A DNA stretch of 64,000 nucleotides from Hofstenia miamia (lineage: Eukaryota; Xenacoelomorpha; Acoela). This document shows, piece after piece, positions 60,791-64,000 of this stretch; the stretch's first letter is position 1; each line of letters starts with the position of its first letter. The position numbers and the translations under genes are program-made. The stretch spans positions 745,196-809,195 of the forward strand of contig SCFE01000090.1 of NCBI GenBank assembly GCA_004352715.1, given 5' to 3'. The notes under the pieces are model-generated. The model searched no databases. It was not told the origin of the DNA and worked only from the letters and a program-made list of their open reading frames with translations.

Positions 60791-61334
60791 AACAATTTTA
60801 TGAGTTTCTCCTATGGCTTTGCCTACACTAATTTCTCCAAAGTTGAAGATTTTTTCATGTTTTCTTAACATTTTCATTAATTTTTTCTTTTCATATTCAC
60901 TTAGGTGCTGGTATTCACTATCATTTATCTCTGGCATCCTCATTTAGTCTTCATTTTCTATGATGTTGATTATATTGATCCTTTTTTCAATAGTTTACTT
61001 CTCAGATCTTACTCTTTTCCCATAAATTATGAAATTTTCTCTTTTTATGTTCACCATCTGATTTGTTGCATTCAATATAGGAATTGTTCCTTTACTTTGT
61101 TTTATAGCACACAAACTTGATGGTAGTTATAGTTTCTTACTATTAATGCCTGTTTGTTTGTATATCATGATTTGGTAGTGATTTTTTCCTCAGTTTTGAT
61201 ATCATACATTTTCCAATTGTTAGGTTGAAGTTTAATGTCTTCACTCAGTTTGAATCATAGTGGTTTGTTGTTACATTCTTTGTCTTCAATTATAATTATC
61301 TCTTCTTGTACTTTTATTGTTTTCATTGTGTAGT

Positions 61335-61706
61335 CTATGATACACCCATTTTTGGGAGGAAGTTGTTAACTAAAATCAATTTGTATGGCAGGGGGTTCCT
61401 TTTGGTGTCTATCACAATGAACATTTGTTGGAATGTCATGTTTGCAATCCAGATTGTTATCTCTTTGAGTGTACCATTGGTATCAATATAATTGCCCAAT
61501 GCATTAATTAGTCTGTGTTTGCTGTCTCCTAGTTGTTTTCTTGTAAATCCAATCTTTGTTGCACATTTGTCTGTTAGTATAGAGATTACTGCCACCATAT
61601 CTATGGGTGCTTTGACCATTATACCACTGACTACAACTGTAATTGTATTTGTTTTTAGTAAATTGGTTATAATTAGAATGGATGCATGGTTTTCATAAGG
61701 CAGCAC
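61335..61706 (-). pseudogene. gypsy aspartic protease, active-site triad altered
   Basis: An open 123-codon segment with VKAPIDMVAVISILTDKCATKIG. In retroviral-type proteases this is the active site, normally D-T/S-G-A followed by hydrophobic residues and S. Here the Asp (about 61599-61601) is kept, but the next two residues are Met-Val in place of Thr-Gly. The downstream ILVNNFLPKMGVS resembles the later 'I-L-G-x-x-F/L' strand, with Gly also replaced. The enzyme would cut the polyprotein and is predicted inactive. Confidence 0.75.
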
Positions 61707-61729
61707 TCTTGTTAGTTTAAATCTTCAGT

Positions 61730-62304
61730 GTGTTCTTCATCTTCATTCTCCTCAGTGAGGTTTTCATATTCAGTTTGGTCATCCTCAAAGTTGATTTCAT
61801 CACTCTTGATTATATTAATTTGTTTCTTACAATCTTTTCTGAGGTGACCTTTATTTCCACAGTTGTGTCATTTTAGATATTTTCTTTTGATCTTCTCCAC
61901 TGTTTCATCCTTTAGTCTTATTCTTAATGTCTTGTCTTTATTTTCCATTTTTTGTGAGTTGGGTTTGTTTCCAAACCTTTGAGATGAATTGGTTATTATT
62001 GGTGTCTTGCTTATTGTTATTTTCTGGTTTATTCTGGGGTTGTTTTCCATAGTTATTTGTATCACCAGTTGTTTCCTGATCATTCAATCTAGTGAGTCCT
62101 CTGCATCACATTTGTTCTCAAATTACTGGTTTGGGTAGTCCCTTACAAATGTGGGAGAAAAGATCATTCTTAGAATAGGTTTGTTCTCTTGAGTTTAGTT
62201 TGATCATCTTTTCTACCTGCAACATGTAGTTTCTCAAGGTGTTGTGTTTATTCATTTTCATTCCATTCAGGATCATTCTATATTGTGTAACATAATTCAA
62301 ATCA
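61730..62304 (-). pseudogene. gypsy gag C-terminal part with zinc knuckle
   Basis: The open segment from 62304 reads HDLNYVTQYRMILNGMKMNKH and FSHICKGLPKPVI, a capsid-like helical region, and breaks near 62118. The next (62083-61868) is basic and Asn/Lys-rich and ends KIKRKYLK-stop. The stop (TGA, 61868-61870) lies exactly where the first Cys of a CCHC knuckle belongs: after it come HNCGNKGHLRKDC, giving x-H-N-C-x4-H-x4-C (61829-61867). An acidic tail follows (DEINFEDDQTEYENL and onward). A single base change (TGC/TGT to TGA) explains it. Confidence 0.85.
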
Positions 62305-63640
62305 TGTGTGGTCAAATTAAGAGAAACAAAGGAAGGAACTAAGACTGAATTTTGATATTAATATTAATTGTACAACACATGATTATGATTAGTTAATTAT
62401 TTGTAAAATTTATAAGCAGTAATTTTTCTATTAATTAAATTGGCAGTACAAATGGATATTTGACAATTGGTAAAAAGGCAAAGTCGCAAAACGCTAATTA
62501 ATGCTGACGTGCGCAAGGCGGCAGACGAAAGATAATCAAGATTTAATAAATTGTCAACAACTCAGCGATAACAGGTACTAGCCAAATATTTGAGTGTTTA
62601 AACAATTTCTAGTATAAAAGCTGTGCAATATTATATTTTGTTGATGGCCGAAATTTATCGGATTTACTTTGTTTTCTTTTGTCAGGTTTATTTATTAATT
62701 AAATGGAAAGCTAAAAACATTCGAGCACTAGGGTATTTGAGGCAGTGGTCCATGACTTCATTTAAAGGGAGATAATTCATAAAGGCTGAGCACTTAGCAA
62801 TGAATTGTTATCACTATTCAAAAAAGCTGTGCAATATGCACATTAACAATAATGATTTGCTAGCGCCATTCCCAAGGCTGTGCTGTGGCTGGTAGCTGTT
62901 GGTCTGCCCAATGTGCTCATAAGTTAGGTGTAAGTATAGGGATTTTTCTCCATTATAGCTTTCCTATTGGTCATTATTCGTTTTGTTACATTATTAAGTT
63001 TACATTAGCCCTTGTAGGAGAATTTACAGTTTGGTTGTATTGGAAGTTTATCAACAGTATTACATTGTATTTAATTCATAGTCGACCAACGGACCTAATT
63101 CCTATGTTTATGCTGGCTGTGTTGATTGTTCACATGTACGATAGGTTATCAGCATATAGATATTTATCTGTAGGATTATTACATGTAAGGCATGATAACA
63201 AGCTAATGCATTCAGGTTGCGAATCTCCTTTATTTTACAACATCGTTAATAACAAGAACAATCAATGCATTAAATTAGTAGGTATTCCACACATTGTCAC
63301 AATCTCATTATCACACAACAGTTCATGCACTGAGTCCTCGTGGCAGTGATTGGTGTTTCTTTCGATGCAAAAGTGTTCACTGGAATTGATAATTACATCG
63401 TAGTTCCTAAATTCCTCTTTGTGCTGTGCCTCAGGTCGGGTGAGTAACCCTGGACTTTGTACCAACCATCTCCTGTCTTGAACCTAAATTACTGTTGTTA
63501 CTTCTAGTGTCAATTATAGTTGTTGCTTAAATATTAGTCTAAAGGTTAAGTAACTACAAGTAAGAACAAAAGAATAGAGATGGAACTTGGAATCTGTCAC
63601 CTACCTTACTTGGTAAAAATAGGAAATAGTCGAAGTAGCT
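62305..63640 (+). repeat. LTR-like repeat L, copy B, opposite orientation
   Basis: The plus strand starts TGTGTGGTCAAATTAAG, aligning with the TGTAGC start of copy A (minus), and follows it in order: AAACAAAGGAAGGAACTAAGA against AAAAAGAAGTAACTAAGAA, AAACCTGA-type block, ATAGCTTTCC, TTGATTGTTCACATGT, and TGTGCTGTGCCTCAGGT. Similarity is diverged. It separates the gypsy gag pieces at 62304 and 63734, so it looks like an LTR inserted in gag. The right end is approximate (near CACCTACCTTACTTGG). The 154-codon frame at 62885-63349 inside it has no recognised homology and is probably chance. Confidence 0.6.
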
Positions 63641-63733
63641 CCTAAATTACACTTAAGTTTACTAGCTGGAAGGTTGTCAAGATTCTACAATTGATTCTTG
63701 AAACTCTCATCATTGTAATATGCTTGGTTTCAC

Positions 63734-63919
63734 CTATGAGTTTCTTATAGTCTGCATTTGTCTCTGTATTGAGTTGGTATGCCATTCTGTGAATGTTGGT
63801 GAATAGTTGTCTATTCTTCTTGTGAACTTAGGAAGGATGGCTTTGCATAATCGTGCTTCTTCATTGTTTGTTTCAAATAATATGGAATCATTGAACATTG
63901 GTTTTGTTTTCATTTCCAT
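63734..63919 (-). pseudogene. probable gypsy gag N-terminus
   Basis: A 61-codon frame starting ATGGAAATGAAAACAAAACC after an A-rich leader. It reads to PKFTRRIDNYSPTFTEWHTNS and IQRQMQTIRNS, then stops. The A-rich coding bias, strand and position upstream of the gag piece at 62304 suggest the start of the same gag, severed by repeat copy B. I recognise the compositional style, not a defined domain. Confidence 0.4.
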
Positions 63920-63945
63920 TTTGTATTACTGTTTTAATTGCTTAG

Positions 63946-64000
63946 TTCCTTTGTTGTGCAGCTCTATTAGGTTAAGTCTACATATAGGGGTTTTTACTTC
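63946..64000 (+). repeat. LTR-like repeat L, copy C, partial, runs off window
   Basis: The last 55 bases are the exact reverse complement of 57358-57412 in copy A (shared TTCCTTTGTTGTGCAGCTC through GGGGTTTTTACTTC). Homology starts abruptly in mid-repeat at about 63946, just upstream of the probable gag start, and continues past the window edge. Orientation is plus, opposite to copy A. Confidence 0.85.

Larger units (their letters stand above)
57903..62304 (-). mobile_element. Ty3/gypsy retrotransposon internal region, degenerate
   Basis: Minus-strand order is gag end and zinc knuckle (62304-61730), protease (61706-61335), reverse transcriptase (60790-60048), RNase H (60044-59590), integrase (59542-58615) and a non-coding 3' part to the purine tract. 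RT before integrase defines Ty3/gypsy rather than copia. The strand is A-rich (plus strand T-rich), typical of such elements. Every domain has stops, shifts or lost active-site residues, so the copy is dead. The 5' part of gag is cut off by repeat copy B and may continue at 63734-63919. Confidence 0.93.

Noticed and set aside
62885-63349. 154-codon plus-strand frame as a host gene
   Set aside because: It lies within LTR-like repeat copy B. The corresponding part of copy A is not open in the same way and there is no recognised domain.
57893-64000. DIRS or Polinton-type element, suggested by inverted flanking repeats
   Set aside because: The domain order protease-RT-RNase H-integrase with YIDD and a DDE integrase is Ty3/gypsy. 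No tyrosine recombinase, DNA polymerase B or capsid genes are seen.

Overview
The window is AT-rich eukaryotic (metazoan, most likely invertebrate) nuclear DNA. Long stretches have no coding potential, (TA)n microsatellites are frequent, assembly gaps are written as N, and almost every recognisable protein fragment belongs to a transposable element. I see no bacterial operon, no intact host gene and no confidently recognised RNA gene. The mixture of mariner and Tc1 transposases, hAT elements, CR1/Jockey-like non-LTR retrotransposons and a Ty3/gypsy element suits an arthropod or another invertebrate. The species cannot be named from the sequence.

Layout. 0-8 kb: the C-terminal end of a mariner transposase, two gaps of exactly 1000 N, and a 1.1-1.3 kb segment present twice. 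That segment carries a 46-bp minisatellite, and its copies are separated by a single-N join, a microsatellite and a LINE fragment. 8-27 kb: mostly featureless AT-rich DNA with a hAT-type MITE (8.3 kb, perfect 8-bp target duplication), a decayed LINE reverse transcriptase (9.2 kb), a mariner-type MITE (11.2 kb), a 170-bp repeat around a 21-N gap (13.9 kb), a GC-rich-ended inverted-repeat element (16.1 kb) and an exact 1287-bp duplication around one N (24.2-26.8 kb) that contains another hAT-type MITE. 27-49 kb: a possible hAT-type element, an internally deleted Tc1 element (31.1 kb), a 101-bp MITE with a perfect 8-bp target duplication inside an older reading frame (32.0 kb), a degraded LINE (33-34 kb), a second, truncated copy of the 16-kb element (40 kb) and a GAGCC-rich hAT-type MITE (43.9 kb).

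49.7-64 kb is the transposon-dense part. It holds a nearly full-length but frameshifted non-LTR retrotransposon (ORF1, endonuclease, RT, trinucleotide tail), the end of a hAT transposase, a 5'-truncated second LINE with a (TTTCA)n tail, and a degenerate Ty3/gypsy element on the minus strand. In the gypsy element, gag, protease, RT, RNase H and integrase can all be followed from right to left. It ends in a polypurine tract and an LTR-like repeat. Two more copies of that repeat lie further right in the opposite orientation, so the element is not a simple LTR-internal-LTR unit.

No new multi-gene system is evident. The most useful observations are the well-delimited non-autonomous DNA transposons, the inverted LTR arrangement of the gypsy element, and three duplications at N joins that look like assembly artefacts.
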